Positions 24,635 through 34,785 of a stretch of DNA of 64,000 nucleotides are shown here, piece by piece. Each line of letters opens with the position of its first letter. Position 1 is the stretch's first letter. This stretch comes from Streptomyces malaysiensis subsp. samsunensis. GTDB lineage: Bacteria; Actinomycetota; Actinomycetes; Streptomycetales; Streptomycetaceae. Location of the stretch: contig NZ_JANIIC010000003.1 of NCBI RefSeq assembly GCF_024519315.1, positions 62,001 to 126,000 of the forward strand, given 5' to 3'. The notes beneath the pieces are model-generated. The model ran no database searches. It saw only the letters and a list, made by a program, of their open reading frames with translations, and had not been told where the DNA came from. The translations under genes were made by a program, and so were the position numbers.

Positions 24635-25510
24635 TCATCTGGGGAACCGGGAGGCGCTCTGCCGGCGGACCGCCGAGATCAGTCCGCCGGGCCGCTCCTC
24701 GCGCTGCGGCGGGGTGCTGATCGGGCGGCCGTAGGCGGCGGCGCGCTCGCGCAGGGTGTGGCTGTCGGCCTCCCAGCCGTGCCCGGCCAGCCAGCCCACC
24801 GGGTCGTCGGGCATCTCCGAGATCCACATGGACGCCGCCGATCCCGGCGTGGCGTCCACGCCGAAGCGCTCGATCACGCCGCGCGAGCCCAACGTCAGCC
24901 CCAGCCGACTCCCTGCCGCCGACTGCGAGCTGAGCCGGGCCAGCAGTAACTCCACCGCGTCCTCGGGCAGATAGATCAGCAGTCCTTCGGCGATCCACGC
25001 GGTCGGCACGGCCGGGTCGTGCCCCGCGGCGGCCAGCGCGCCTGGCCAGTCCTCGCGCAGATCCACCGCGACGGTGATCCGCTCGCAGCGCGCGACGGCC
25101 CGCTCCCGGCGCAGCACCGAAGCCTTGAAGTCCAGTGGGGCGGCGGTGTCGACCTCGAACAGCCGGGTGCCCTCGGGCCAGTCCATCCGGAAGGCCCGGC
25201 TGTCCATGCCGGCGCCGAGCAGCACGACCTGCCGGACCCCGGACGCGGAGGCCCGCCGCAACAGGTCGTCCAGGAACTTCGTCCTGATGACGATGGAGAA
25301 CGACACGGCCAGCCGGCGGCGTCGCGCGGCCTCGTCGTCGGGCAGCGGCGGCGAGGAGGGCCACAGGCCGCCGGCGGCGGCGAATGCCTGTGCCAGTGGG
25401 TCGCGGAACAGCGCGTCATCCCGCTCAGTCTCCAGCGCCCGCACTCTGGCCACCCCCACCGCCGTGGCCCACACTCCCGACGGCCGCACCCGCTCCTGCT
25501 CATCAGTCAC
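24635..25510 (-). CDS. SAM-dependent methyltransferase (TIGR00027/leucine carboxyl methyltransferase-like)
   Basis: This is a 291-residue protein of the TIGR00027 O-methyltransferase group common in mycobacteria and Streptomyces. It has TAVGVARVRALETER at the start, the SAM motif VVLLGAGMDSRAFRMDWP, and EVDTAAPLDFK and AEGLLIYLPEDA, all family hallmarks. The substrate is usually unknown; polyketide or small carboxylate methylation has been proposed. The GTG start at 25510 is the only candidate before the conserved N-terminus. It is a single gene; the 198 bases to the next gene show no other frame. Confidence 0.9.
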   Translation of the reverse strand: MTDEQERVRPSGVWATAVGVARVRALETERDDALFRDPLAQAFAAAGGLWPSSPPLPDDEAARRRRLAVSFSIVIRTKFLDDLLRRASASGVRQVVLLGAGMDSRAFRMDWPEGTRLFEVDTAAPLDFKASVLRRERAVARCERITVAVDLREDWPGALAAAGHDPAVPTAWIAEGLLIYLPEDAVELLLARLSSQSAAGSRLGLTLGSRGVIERFGVDATPGSAASMWISEMPDDPVGWLAGHGWEADSHTLRERAAAYGRPISTPPQREERPGGLISAVRRQSASRFPR

Positions 25511-25708
25511 CGCGCCAGCCTAGATGATCGAGTCCAAAGGGCCTGATGAATGGAGCCAGCTTCAGGCGCGGCCAGCCGGTCATGCGCGAACTGACCGCCA
25601 ACGACCACTAAAACCACCATGAGGTGAAGAGCAACCCTCGTCCGCGGACTCATCTGTTGGAGGGGCCCATGAAGCGAACGGCATGAAGCCGGCGGCTAGA
25701 TTGGCCAC

Positions 25709-25984
25709 ATGACCTGGAGCGAGGAGGAGTACGTCGGCTATCTGCAAGGCGAGCGGCGTTGCTACGCGTGGGTGATGCGGCGGCACGGCGGCCTGGCACC
25801 GGACCAAGCCTGGCAGGCCGCTGTGGAGCGTTACCCCTACGAGCCAAGCGATGAGCCCTATCGCGGCCTCCTCTTTCACGACGAAGCCTGGCACTGGGCG
25901 ATGCTGGCGCTCTACGGCGCTCGATACACCGTGGAGCACCCCGAGCTGATCGAACCATCAGCCGAGTACAGGGCTCTTGACTGA
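25709..25984 (+). CDS. Small conserved hypothetical protein
   Basis: This 91-residue acidic, Trp/Tyr-rich protein (MTWSEEEYVGYLQGERRCYAWVM, ERYPYEP, LFHDEAWHWAMLALYG) has no signal peptide or membrane segment. Codon use is normal for the window and the composition suggests a small folded cytoplasmic protein. There is no clear ribosome binding site; TAGATT about ten bases before the ATG could be a -10 box of a leaderless transcript. I do not recognise the family. It abuts an MMPL pseudogene. Confidence 0.6.
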   Translation: MTWSEEEYVGYLQGERRCYAWVMRRHGGLAPDQAWQAAVERYPYEPSDEPYRGLLFHDEAWHWAMLALYGARYTVEHPELIEPSAEYRALD

Positions 25985-27359
<1,375 letters not shown>

Positions 27360-27390
27360 CCCGTAACCCGTAACAGGGAGGTATCTCACG

Positions 27391-28515
27391 TCACGTCATA
27401 CCTGTTGTTGCCGTCAAGGCGGGTAGCGCGGCGAGGCTGTGGCGCACGGCCTCGCCCCCGTACCGGAACATCTGCCGCTCGTAGCTGTCGACCGCGGCGA
27501 GAAGATCTTGACGGCCCTGGGCGGCCTCCATGAGGCAGCGGCCCAGCAGGCCGGCATCGCGCAGGGCGGTGTTCGCACCGTTGCCGCCGGTCGGAGAGGT
27601 GGCGTGGACAGCGTCACCGAGCAGTGTGACCGGACCGGGCGCCCAGCGCTCACCCGGCTCGACCACCCGGATGGACAGCAGGGTGCTGTTGTCCGGGTCG
27701 GCCCGCTCGATGAGCGCCCGCAGGTCCGGGTGCCAACCGTTCATCCTGGACAGCGCGGCCTCCTGTGCCGTCAAGGTGCCGGGAGAGCCGTTCGGCGGGA
27801 GGACCATGGCCCAGCGCACGTAGTCATGGATGTCGGGGAGCGTCACTTCGGGCGCCAGTTTCTCCGCCGCTTCCTTTGGCGGAATGGGGAACCGCATCGC
27901 CCCGAGCAGCAGACTCACTCCGTCCCCGACGATCTTCCCTCCGTAGGCCCGGGACAGACCGGCGAACTGGTCCGTCAGCGGCGTGCGGCCGATGACGAAC
28001 CGAACGCCGGTGTCAGTCGGGGTGGTCCGCGGCGTCAGCACCTGGCGAACCGCGGAGCCGACCCCGTCCGCCCCGACGAGCAGATCGGCGGTTGCCGGAT
28101 CGCGGTGCGCGAACCGGGCCTCGACCCTGCCGTTGTCCAACACGTCGTAACCGGTCAGCGCGGCCCCGGTGTGCACGGTGAGTCCGGTGAGCAGCAGGTG
28201 CCGGAGTACATGCCGGTCGACCACGATCCCGCTCCTGGCAGGGCCGAGTTCGCCGATCTTGTTCAGCTGGGCGTCCAGGACCAGTCGCTCGACGTAGGCG
28301 TCACTGACGACCGCGTCCAGCAGCGGGTGCCACCGCTGTGGCAGACAGCGACGCAGCGCCTCGAATCCGACCGGATCCAGTACGAGCCGGTACCCCTGGA
28401 ATCGTGCGGTGATCGCCGGGTCCCGCTCGTACACGTCGGCCTCGATCCCGGCGCCACGCAGGGCCTGTGCCAAGCACAGACCCCCCAGGCCGGCCCCGGC
28501 AATGGCAACCCGCAT
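27391..28515 (-). CDS. FAD-dependent group A monooxygenase (PHBH fold)
   Basis: This is a 374-residue flavoprotein hydroxylase. It has the FAD motif GAGLGGL at residues 7-13, VYERD ending the second strand, the middle motif LLVGADGVGSAVR, and the GD motif VTLLGDAVHATSPTGGNGAN, as in aromatic and antibiotic-modifying hydroxylases that use NAD(P)H and O2. The ATG at 28515 is chosen because GGAGG lies six bases upstream; a GTG one codon earlier lacks spacing. It is divergent from a TetR regulator with several palindromes between, which suggests substrate-induced control. It may inactivate an antibiotic or modify an aromatic compound; unknown. Confidence 0.9.
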   Translation of the reverse strand: MRVAIAGAGLGGLCLAQALRGAGIEADVYERDPAITARFQGYRLVLDPVGFEALRRCLPQRWHPLLDAVVSDAYVERLVLDAQLNKIGELGPARSGIVVDRHVLRHLLLTGLTVHTGAALTGYDVLDNGRVEARFAHRDPATADLLVGADGVGSAVRQVLTPRTTPTDTGVRFVIGRTPLTDQFAGLSRAYGGKIVGDGVSLLLGAMRFPIPPKEAAEKLAPEVTLPDIHDYVRWAMVLPPNGSPGTLTAQEAALSRMNGWHPDLRALIERADPDNSTLLSIRVVEPGERWAPGPVTLLGDAVHATSPTGGNGANTALRDAGLLGRCLMEAAQGRQDLLAAVDSYERQMFRYGGEAVRHSLAALPALTATTGMT

Positions 28516-28543
28516 CACACACCTCCTGAACTGATTTTCCGAA

Positions 28544-28566
28544 CCCTGCTCAAAGCCTGAGCAGGG
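28544..28566. promoter_or_regulatory. Inverted repeat in the monooxygenase leader
   Basis: CCCTGCTCA and TGAGCAGGG form a perfect 9-5-9 inverted repeat 29 bases before the monooxygenase start codon. It could be an operator or a leader hairpin. Confidence 0.45.
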
Positions 28567-28603
28567 GTACGCGAACCGCGCGGACGAACTTAGTTCTGCT
28601 TGT

Positions 28604-28637
28604 ACGATCTAAGCTCTACTTGGCGAACTTAGATCGT
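28604..28637. promoter_or_regulatory. Inverted repeat operator between monooxygenase and TetR genes
   Basis: ACGATCTAAG and CTTAGATCGT form a perfect 10-14-10 inverted repeat, and the element CGAACTTAG occurs twice nearby (28585 and 28624 regions). The site lies 20 bases before the TetR start and is a likely TetR operator. Confidence 0.55.
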
Positions 28638-28657
28638 GTCAAGCTATAGTGATCGGT

Positions 28658-29377
28658 ATGCCCTCCGATCCCCGGCAACGCCGAGCAGCTCGTCACGCCC
28701 AGCCCCCTGGGGAGCGCTCAGCGGCGTCACCACGCAAGAAGCCCATCACGGTCGACCGGATCACCGACGCCGCCCTTCAGGTCGTGGCCACCGAGGGCTA
28801 TGACGCGCTGACCATCCGTCGAGTCGCCGCGGTACTCGGCACCGGGCCGTCGTCGCTGTACGCACACATCGTCAGCAAAGAGGACATCGACGATCTGCTC
28901 GTCGGCCGGCTCTGCTCCGAGGTCGTACTGCCCGAACCGGACCCGGCCGCGTGGCGCGAGCAGATCCTCCACGTGTACGCGCAGATCCGCGACCAGTACC
29001 TGAAATACCCCGGAGTCTCCCGTGCCGCGCTGGGCGTGGTCCCGACCAATCTCGCCACGCTGCGGGTCAGGGAAGGGCTTTTGGCGATCGTGCTCGCCGG
29101 CGGAATCGAACCGCGGAGCGCCGCCTGGGTGCTCGATGCCCTGTCCCTCTACGTCAGCGCCTACGCCTTGGAACAGTCACTGGTCCAGCAGCGGCGCAGA
29201 CACCCGGACCAGGAATGGATCCTTGGCAGCGAGGAGCTGATCCGCCGGTTCACCGCACTGCCGGCCGACACGTTTCCGCAGACCCGCCGCTATGCCGCTG
29301 AGCTGACCTCCGGCACCGGACACGACCGGTTCGAGTTCACCCTCGGACTGATCATGGACAACCTCACCCAGCGGTAA
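28658..29377 (+). CDS. TetR/AcrR family regulator with TetR_C-type ligand domain
   Basis: This is a 239-residue regulator. The helix-turn-helix is IRRVAAVLGTGPSSLYAHIVSKED at about residues 52-75, after a basic N-terminal stretch. The C-terminal half, with QIRDQYLKYPGVSRAALG, resembles the tetracycline-repressor C-terminal domain that often senses drugs. No ribosome binding site precedes the ATG at 28658, so a leaderless message is possible. It is divergent from the FAD monooxygenase and is its probable repressor. Confidence 0.88.
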   Translation: MPSDPRQRRAARHAQPPGERSAASPRKKPITVDRITDAALQVVATEGYDALTIRRVAAVLGTGPSSLYAHIVSKEDIDDLLVGRLCSEVVLPEPDPAAWREQILHVYAQIRDQYLKYPGVSRAALGVVPTNLATLRVREGLLAIVLAGGIEPRSAAWVLDALSLYVSAYALEQSLVQQRRRHPDQEWILGSEELIRRFTALPADTFPQTRRYAAELTSGTGHDRFEFTLGLIMDNLTQR

Positions 29378-29451
29378 CTCCCGGCCATGGAAGGCCGCTG
29401 GGTACGCCTCGCGTCAGCCGTGCCCGCCTCTGGCGCCGGTGACCGAGGTGG

Positions 29452-29888
29452 TCATTCCCGCGGATTCCTGGCCGTTGCGTTTGCCGCGGGGACGAAATTC
29501 GGGCCGCTGGTGTCGAACTCGGCCCTGTTCTCGCTGACGAACTGTTCGACGGACATCGGTGCGCGATGACCGATCTTCTTGACGTTGTCGTTCGTGCCCG
29601 CGAAGACGCCGTTCCGGTAGTCCACCGCGACATTGCTCAGGTGCTGGATGAGATGTGCGGGGAGCCCGCGTTCGGTCATGGCCGAGGCGAACTCCTCGAC
29701 GCTGATCGGCTCGTAGTGCACCGGGATGCCGAGCGTCGTGGCCATGACGTCGGCGATGTCATGGTGGTTCAGCTCGGCCGGGCCGTGCAGGGAGTAGGCG
29801 GCGCGGTCGTGCGGCTCCGGGTCGAGCAGCAGGGCGGCGATCACGCGGGACTGGTCGGCCGAGGCGATCGGGGCGTGCCGGCCTTCGT
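29452..29888 (-). pseudogene. 5'-truncated NmrA/NAD(P)-binding oxidoreductase
   Basis: About 140 codons of the C-terminal half of an NmrA-like protein are present (HAPIASADQSRVIAALLLDP, YSLHGPAELNHHDIADVM, then the normal end). The Rossmann half with the nucleotide-binding loop is missing. The remnant ends exactly where the divergent HxlR gene starts, so a deletion removed the gene start and the shared promoter. Confidence 0.75.
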
Positions 29889-30440
29889 ATGACCCTTCCC
29901 AGCACCTACACGGACCGCAACTGCTCGCTGGCGCGAGCATTGGAGACCGTCGGAGAGCGGTGGACGCTGCTGATCGTCCGGGACGCGTTCTTCGGGGTCC
30001 GCCGGTTCGGCGACTTCGCCACCCAGCTCGGGCTGCCCCGCGCCGTGCTGACCAACCGGCTGAAGCTGCTCGTACGGGAGGGTGTGCTCGCCCGGGACGA
30101 CGACGGCGCCGGCACGGTCGCATACCGGCTGACCGACAAGGGCGTCGAGCTGTGGCCGATCGTGCGCGCTCTGATGGCCTGGGGCGACGCGTTCTACTCA
30201 CCGGGCGGGGTGAAGCGCACGCTGCGCCATGACCTTGACGGTGGCCTGCTCGACTCCGAGGCGCGCTGTCAGGAGTGCGGTTCGGTCGTTCCGGTCGAGG
30301 ACACCCGCATCGAGCCGGGCCCCGGGTTCGAGCCGGTGAACGCCGATTCCGATGCCGTCTCCGCGATGCTCAACAGGCCGCGGCGGCTGCTCCAACCACT
30401 CACGCCCGCGCGTGCGTCCCACGCCGACGAAAGCAAGTGA
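29889..30440 (+). CDS. HxlR family regulator
   Basis: This is a 183-residue winged-helix regulator. NCSLARALETVGERWTLLIVRDAFFGVRRFGDF is the classical HxlR N-terminus with the conserved Cys, which in some members senses electrophiles. A C-terminal part holds CQECGSVV, a possible zinc or redox pair. The coding region looks complete, but the upstream base sequence is NmrA remnant, so the native promoter and ribosome binding site seem lost. It is followed by a GNAT fragment and an SDR on the same strand. Confidence 0.85.
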   Translation: MTLPSTYTDRNCSLARALETVGERWTLLIVRDAFFGVRRFGDFATQLGLPRAVLTNRLKLLVREGVLARDDDGAGTVAYRLTDKGVELWPIVRALMAWGDAFYSPGGVKRTLRHDLDGGLLDSEARCQECGSVVPVEDTRIEPGPGFEPVNADSDAVSAMLNRPRRLLQPLTPARASHADESK

Positions 30441-30450
30441 GGACACCGCC

Positions 30451-30848
30451 TTGCCGTCACATCCGTTGGACAACGCGATCCACTCGGCGCTCTCCGGGCC
30501 GCACGCCCACCTCGCACGGCGGCGTGGCAACGCACTGCGCTACACCGCCGACATGTCACCGTTCATGGCACTGCCGGACTCCCCCGGCGCGGCCGACTGG
30601 GCGAACCTCGCGGCACTGGCCGGCCCCGGTGCGCGGGTCACACTGAGCGGGCCCGTGCCCGAGCCGCCGGACGGCTGGCAGGTCGAGGCGCGCATCCCGC
30701 TGTTGCAGTTCACCGGCGGCGGGATCGCCACCGCGCCGGACGAGGAGGCCGTCCGTCTCCATGAGGCAGACGTTCCGGAGATGCTCACCCTGGCGGAACT
30801 GACCCAGCCGGGACCGTTTCTGAAGCGCACGATCGAGGAGGAACCGCC
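30451..30848 (+). pseudogene. N-terminal fragment of a GNAT acetyltransferase
   Basis: From a TTG at 30451, with GAGGA upstream, the frame encodes about 130 residues typical of the N-terminal half of an FR47-like GNAT (HPLDNAIHSALSGPHAHLARRRG, ADVPEMLTLAELTQPGPFLKRT). The catalytic C-terminal domain with the acetyl-CoA loop is missing; the frame reads on into the SDR gene in a wrong phase to a stop at 30933. The joint falls at the SDR ribosome binding site. Confidence 0.7.
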
Positions 30849-31616
30849 ATGTCGTCCGTGCTCATCACCGGCGCGTCCCAAGGAATCGGCCGGGCCATCG
30901 CCCTCGAACTGGCACGCCGCGGCCACCGGGTGATCGCCACGGCCCGCCGGCCGGAAACCCTGGCCGACCTCCCCGTGGACCAGCGCCTGCGCCTGGACGT
31001 CACCGACCAGGACAGCGTCGACCAGGCCATCGAGGACGCCGGTGACATCGACGTGCTGGTCAGCAACGCGGGCGCGACAGTGCGCGCACCGCTGGAGAGC
31101 GTCCCGCTGGCGGAGGTCGAGCGCCTCTACCAGCTCAACACCCTGGGCGCGCTGCGAGTGACGCAGGCAGTGCTGCCCGCGATGCGGAAACGAGGATCGG
31201 GCCGCCTGGTCTTCGTCTCCAGCATCCAAGGGCGGCTGGTGTTGCCGATCATCGGCCCGTACAGCGCCAGCAAATGGGCGCTGGAGGCGATCGCGGAGAC
31301 CCTGGCCATCGAGACGGGCCACTTCGGCATCAAGGTGAGCATCGTGCAGCCGGGTGCCGTGTCCACGAGCGGTGCCGGGAAGGCCACGGCGTTCTTCACG
31401 GACAACGATCCGTACACCCCGCTCCACCAGCAGCTCGGCACGCTGCGTGACGAAGTCGTCACCGTCGAGGAGGTGGCCGCCACCGTCACCGACACGGTCG
31501 AGCAGCCCGAGCCGCCACTGCGGGTGCCCGCGGGCGCCCCCGCCGAACGCATCCTGAAGGCGCGCAAGGAGGCCCCCGAGAGCGAGCCGTTCATGCCGGT
31601 CAGGCTCGACTGGTAG
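30849..31616 (+). CDS. Short-chain dehydrogenase/reductase
   Basis: This is a 255-residue classical SDR with TGASQGIG at about residues 7-14, Arg in the cofactor loop (ATARRPETL, NADP type), LVSNAGA, Ser in FVSSIQG and the catalytic YSASKWALEA. VQPGAVSTS and a late VPAGAPAERILKARKE segment fit oxidoreductases of the DHRS-like group. It has a GAGGAGGAA site. The frame and motifs are intact, unlike its neighbours. It is convergent with the alpha/beta hydrolase gene; the 61-base gap holds no clear terminator. Confidence 0.9.
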   Translation: MSSVLITGASQGIGRAIALELARRGHRVIATARRPETLADLPVDQRLRLDVTDQDSVDQAIEDAGDIDVLVSNAGATVRAPLESVPLAEVERLYQLNTLGALRVTQAVLPAMRKRGSGRLVFVSSIQGRLVLPIIGPYSASKWALEAIAETLAIETGHFGIKVSIVQPGAVSTSGAGKATAFFTDNDPYTPLHQQLGTLRDEVVTVEEVAATVTDTVEQPEPPLRVPAGAPAERILKARKEAPESEPFMPVRLDW

Positions 31617-31677
31617 GGGATCCGCACGCTGCCGCCACGCCAGTGCCGTGACCGCATAGGTTCATCGGCTGGATGAT

Positions 31678-32496
31678 CTACAGGTTGTTCAAGTAAAAGT
31701 TGACGAGCCGGTCGACGGCCGCGTCGACATACTCGGGCTCGTCGTACATCTCGTAGTGCCCGGCGCCGTCGATCACCATGAGGTCGACCGGGTTGGGCGC
31801 CAGCTTCCACAGCTGCATGCCGGACTCGTAAGAGCCGGTGTTGCCGATGCGTCCGGCGAGGATGACCTGTAGCGGTTGGGTCATGAGCTGGTCCACCAGG
31901 TGATACGCGTCGTAGCCCAGCAGCAGTGAGTCGCCGCGCGAGAGGCGGCGGTTCGTGGAGTGTTCGTTCCTGCCCCGCTCGGTGCGGTAGTAGGTGACCG
32001 CCTGGGTCGTGTCGATATCGGTCAGCCCGACCGCTGTGGCTTCCTCCAAGGTGTCGGGCAGCCAGTTCACGCGGGTCAGCTCGCCGGAGCGGGTCTCTTC
32101 GGTGCGCGCGTCGGCCATGGTGTCGAGTGCGGCCACCGCGCCATCCGGCTGGAAGCTGCGGAACGACGTGCCCATGTTGCCTGGGACGACCGTGCCGACC
32201 GCCTTGATGCGATGGTCCGTGCGGGCGGTGTGCACCGCATAGCCTCCGCCGGCGCAGATGCCGAGGACGCCGATGCGTTCCGGGGCGATGCCGGGGATCG
32301 CGCTGAGCGCGTCGATCGCGTAGGAGATGTCCTCGCCGCGGCGGTAGGGGTCCTCGAGATCGCGGGGCTCTCCACCGCTCTGGCCTTGATGGGCGGGGTC
32401 GAAGACGAGCGCCGCGATGCCGCGCGCAGCGAGACGGGATGCGTAGTTCGCGCCGATCTGCTCCTTCACGCTGCTGCCGGGCGTGGAGAGCACCAC
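31678..32496 (-). CDS. Alpha/beta hydrolase, probably missing its first strands
   Basis: The frame encodes an alpha/beta hydrolase with nucleophile elbow GICAGGGYA, so the nucleophile is Cys as in dienelactone hydrolases, a late DQLMTQPLQVILAG strand, and VIDGAGHYEMYD with the catalytic His. The conserved frame continues upstream to about 32560 (IDLSADLYLPDGIGDAAPLR), but a stop precedes it and no start codon is there, so a normal N-terminus of 20 or so residues seems lost. A GTG at 32496 could still start a shortened protein of 272 residues. The 220 bases upstream, to the MarR gene, show no gene. Confidence 0.6.
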   Translation of the reverse strand: MVLSTPGSSVKEQIGANYASRLAARGIAALVFDPAHQGQSGGEPRDLEDPYRRGEDISYAIDALSAIPGIAPERIGVLGICAGGGYAVHTARTDHRIKAVGTVVPGNMGTSFRSFQPDGAVAALDTMADARTEETRSGELTRVNWLPDTLEEATAVGLTDIDTTQAVTYYRTERGRNEHSTNRRLSRGDSLLLGYDAYHLVDQLMTQPLQVILAGRIGNTGSYESGMQLWKLAPNPVDLMVIDGAGHYEMYDEPEYVDAAVDRLVNFYLNNL

Positions 32497-32796
32497 GGCG
32501 CGCAGCGGCGCCGCGTCGCCGATGCCGTCGGGTAGGTAGAGGTCGGCCGAGAGATCGATCGGTGGAGATGCTCAAGTCGCCACAATGAGGCCACGATGAC
32601 GAGCGGTTGGCCTTCCCGGCGACTACCTTGCCCGCTGGCGCCCACCCCAGCGGATGCTTTTCTCGCTTCGGATGCGAGCGCGTTCTCCGCGTTCGGCGGC
32701 CAGGACGTCATGGACCGGACCGGGCGGATCGGCGGTGTCGACTTCGGCATGGCCGCGAGCACCGACCGCCCCGGTTTCCGTGGGTGATTGCCCGGC

Positions 32797-33237
32797 TCAG
32801 TCCCTCCCTGAAGACCCTCCGGACAACGCCGACAGGAGAAGCCCGGTGAGATCGTGGCGCCGTTGCTTCCCGAGTGCGCGCTCCAGGGCGGCGTCCACTT
32901 CGGCGTAGGCATCGCGCCCCGCCCGGAGGAGTTCCTGGCCGGTTGCCGTGACGTGGAGTTCCGCGGTGCGGCCTCGTCCGGGGTCGGTGCGGCGCTCGAC
33001 GGCGCCGCGCTCTTCCAGTTGTCGGACGGTGGCTTGGGCGCTCTGTGCGGTGATCCCTGCCCTGCGGCCCAGTTCGCTGTAGGACATTCCCGGTTCCCCC
33101 ATCAGGTGGCCGAGGGCCGAGAGATGGCGCAGCGTGTAACCGGTCGGCTTGAGCGCCCGTTCGACGTCCTCGCGTGCTCGCCGACCCAGGGCGGCGAGCA
33201 GGAAGGCGGTGCTGGTGGGCGGGGGCTGGGCGGTCAC
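32797..33237 (-). CDS. MarR family regulator
   Basis: This is a 146-residue winged-helix regulator. LRHLSALGHLMGEPGMSYSELGRRAGITAQSAQATVRQLEERG is the MarR DNA-binding region, followed by the wing RRTDPGRGRTAELHVTATG. The start is a GTG at 33237. It is divergent from the remains of an SDR gene, and the region between carries a candidate operator (33265-33281). Its original target is probably that SDR, now decayed; it may only regulate itself. Confidence 0.85.
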   Translation of the reverse strand: MTAQPPPTSTAFLLAALGRRAREDVERALKPTGYTLRHLSALGHLMGEPGMSYSELGRRAGITAQSAQATVRQLEERGAVERRTDPGRGRTAELHVTATGQELLRAGRDAYAEVDAALERALGKQRRHDLTGLLLSALSGGSSGRD

Positions 33238-33264
33238 GACTCCTCGTTCCTCCTCGGATGGTTT

Positions 33265-33281
33265 CAGTTTGAATTTAACTG
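33265..33281. promoter_or_regulatory. Candidate MarR operator
   Basis: CAGTTTGAATTTAACTG has paired outer arms (CAGTT and AACTG) and an AT-rich centre that stands out from the GC-rich surroundings. It lies 28 bases before the MarR start codon, a normal place for a MarR operator. Confidence 0.5.
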
Positions 33282-33299
33282 GAGATCCAGGCAATCTCC

Positions 33300-33704
33300 A
33301 GTTCCAGCGGGCGCGCGCATCAACGCCGTCGGCCCCGCCACGGCGGCCCGGTTCATCAGCGCCGATCTCGCATCCCTGTCGGAGGTACGGGATCTTGCCG
33401 ACCGCGTGGTCGCGGACGGTGCCCTGAGCGTGCTGGTCAACAATGTCGGAGCGATGTTCGACGACCGGCGCGTGACGCCCGACGGCATCGAGGCGAGCTT
33501 CGCCCTCAACCACCTCAGCCGCTACCTGCTGACGGAGTTGCTGCTCCCCGCCCTGCGCGCCGGCGCTCCCAGCCGCGTCGTGAACGTCACCTCCGGCTCG
33601 GTCCGCATCCCCACTGGCCGCATCGACACCGCCGAGCAGAAGGGCGGGTACTACGGCCTGCACGCGTACGGCCGCGCGAAGCTCGCCAACCTCGCCTACA
33701 CCCC
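33300..33704 (+). pseudogene. SDR fragment lacking both ends
   Basis: The frame shows middle parts of an SDR: ISADLASLSEVRDLADRV, LVNNVGAMFDDRRVTPDGIE, NVTSGSVRIPTG and YGRAKLANLAYT with the catalytic Tyr/Lys region. The glycine-rich cofactor motif before it and everything after the Lys are missing; the frame reads on into unrelated sequence to 33990. Confidence 0.7.
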
Positions 33705-33854
33705 TGACATGTGGCCGTGCCTGGCACCCGTCACCGGGCACCACGAGTCCCCGTCTCGTCGTGGAACTGAGCCCCACATCCGCCACACCACCTCGCGGAG
33801 GCCCCCGGCCGAGGAATTCCCTCGACCGGGGGCCTCCATGCCGATCACTCAGCC

Positions 33855-34040
33855 TCAGGCCGCGCCCCACCGGGACACGAAACTCATGTCGGCGCCGGCG
33901 ACCTCGAAACGGTCCGGCCGGGCCTCGCCCTGGTCCGACAGGCCGAGGTCATGCAGCACCGCCGCGAAGAACAGCGCGTCGTCGTCGTAATCGACGTCCC
34001 GGCGCAGTTGGCGGAAGTCGGCGACCTTCAGTCCCTGGGT
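33855..34040 (-). pseudogene. HD-domain protein fragment
   Basis: A minus-strand frame of about 60 codons ends in a TGA at 33855 and carries DDDALFFAAVLHDLGLS, the metal-binding His-Asp core of HD-domain proteins, then DRFEVAGAD. Nothing of the rest of the domain is present, and no start is seen. The 33705-34064 interval otherwise holds no gene. Confidence 0.4.
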
Positions 34041-34064
34041 GACCTCTACTCGCTGTCCGTGGTG

Positions 34065-34605
34065 ACACCGTGCTCACCTCCGCCGGCACTTCCGCCGGAA
34101 TCGACCTCTGTCTGCATCTGGTCCGCGAGGACTTCGGAGCGGCTACCGCCAACCAGGCCGCACGCAACACGGTTGCCGCACCCCACCGCGACGGCGGACA
34201 GGCACAGTTCATCGAGCATCATCTCCCCGCCGCCGTCGGCACATCCCTTGCCGACACCCGCACCTGGGCGCTGAAGAACCTGGCCGAACCTCTCCTGCTC
34301 CGCGATCTCGCCGCCCACGCGTACCTGTCCGGGCGCACCTTCATCCGCCGCTTCATCGCCGAGACCGGGCTCCCCCGATGAAATGGCTCCAACTGGCGCG
34401 GCTCGACCACGCCAAGCAGTTGCTCGAACGCAGCGACGCGACGATGGAGACGATCGCCCGTCTCAGCGGTCTCGGCACGGCGGCCAACTTCCGCACGCTC
34501 TTCACCCAGAGGTGCGGACTGCCCCCTTCGGCATACCGCGGCATGTACTCCCGCGGCGGTGACGGACCGGCGCCGCCGGAGCAGCCGACGTCTCATGGTC
34601 GTTGA
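34065..34605 (+). pseudogene. GlxA/AraC-type regulator, 5'-truncated and frameshifted
   Basis: The first piece carries the end of a DJ-1/PfpI-like domain (LTSAGTSAGIDLCLHLVREDFG, then HRDGGQAQFIEH) and the first AraC helix (LLRDLAAHAYLSGRTFIRRF). The second piece, from ATG 34378, gives the rest of the AraC domain (MKWLQLARLDHAKQLLERSD, LGTAANFRTLFTQRCG). The break is at a run of five C (about 34372-34376): one more C would restore the frame. The N-terminal 150 residues are missing, so it is decayed irrespective of the frameshift. Confidence 0.8.
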
Positions 34606-34785
34606 CGTTTGGCCCGACCCTGACCGTTTTCGCCCTGCGCCCCGATCGCCCCTGATCGGTCCCCGACCCGACCCGGAAAAGCCCCTGACAGGGGCCCCAC
34701 CTGAGCGGCAGTGCGCCTAACGTGACGACGGTGCCCCGGCCGGGTCCGCATGCCTGACACAACCGTTGTTTCACGAGGAGGATCC

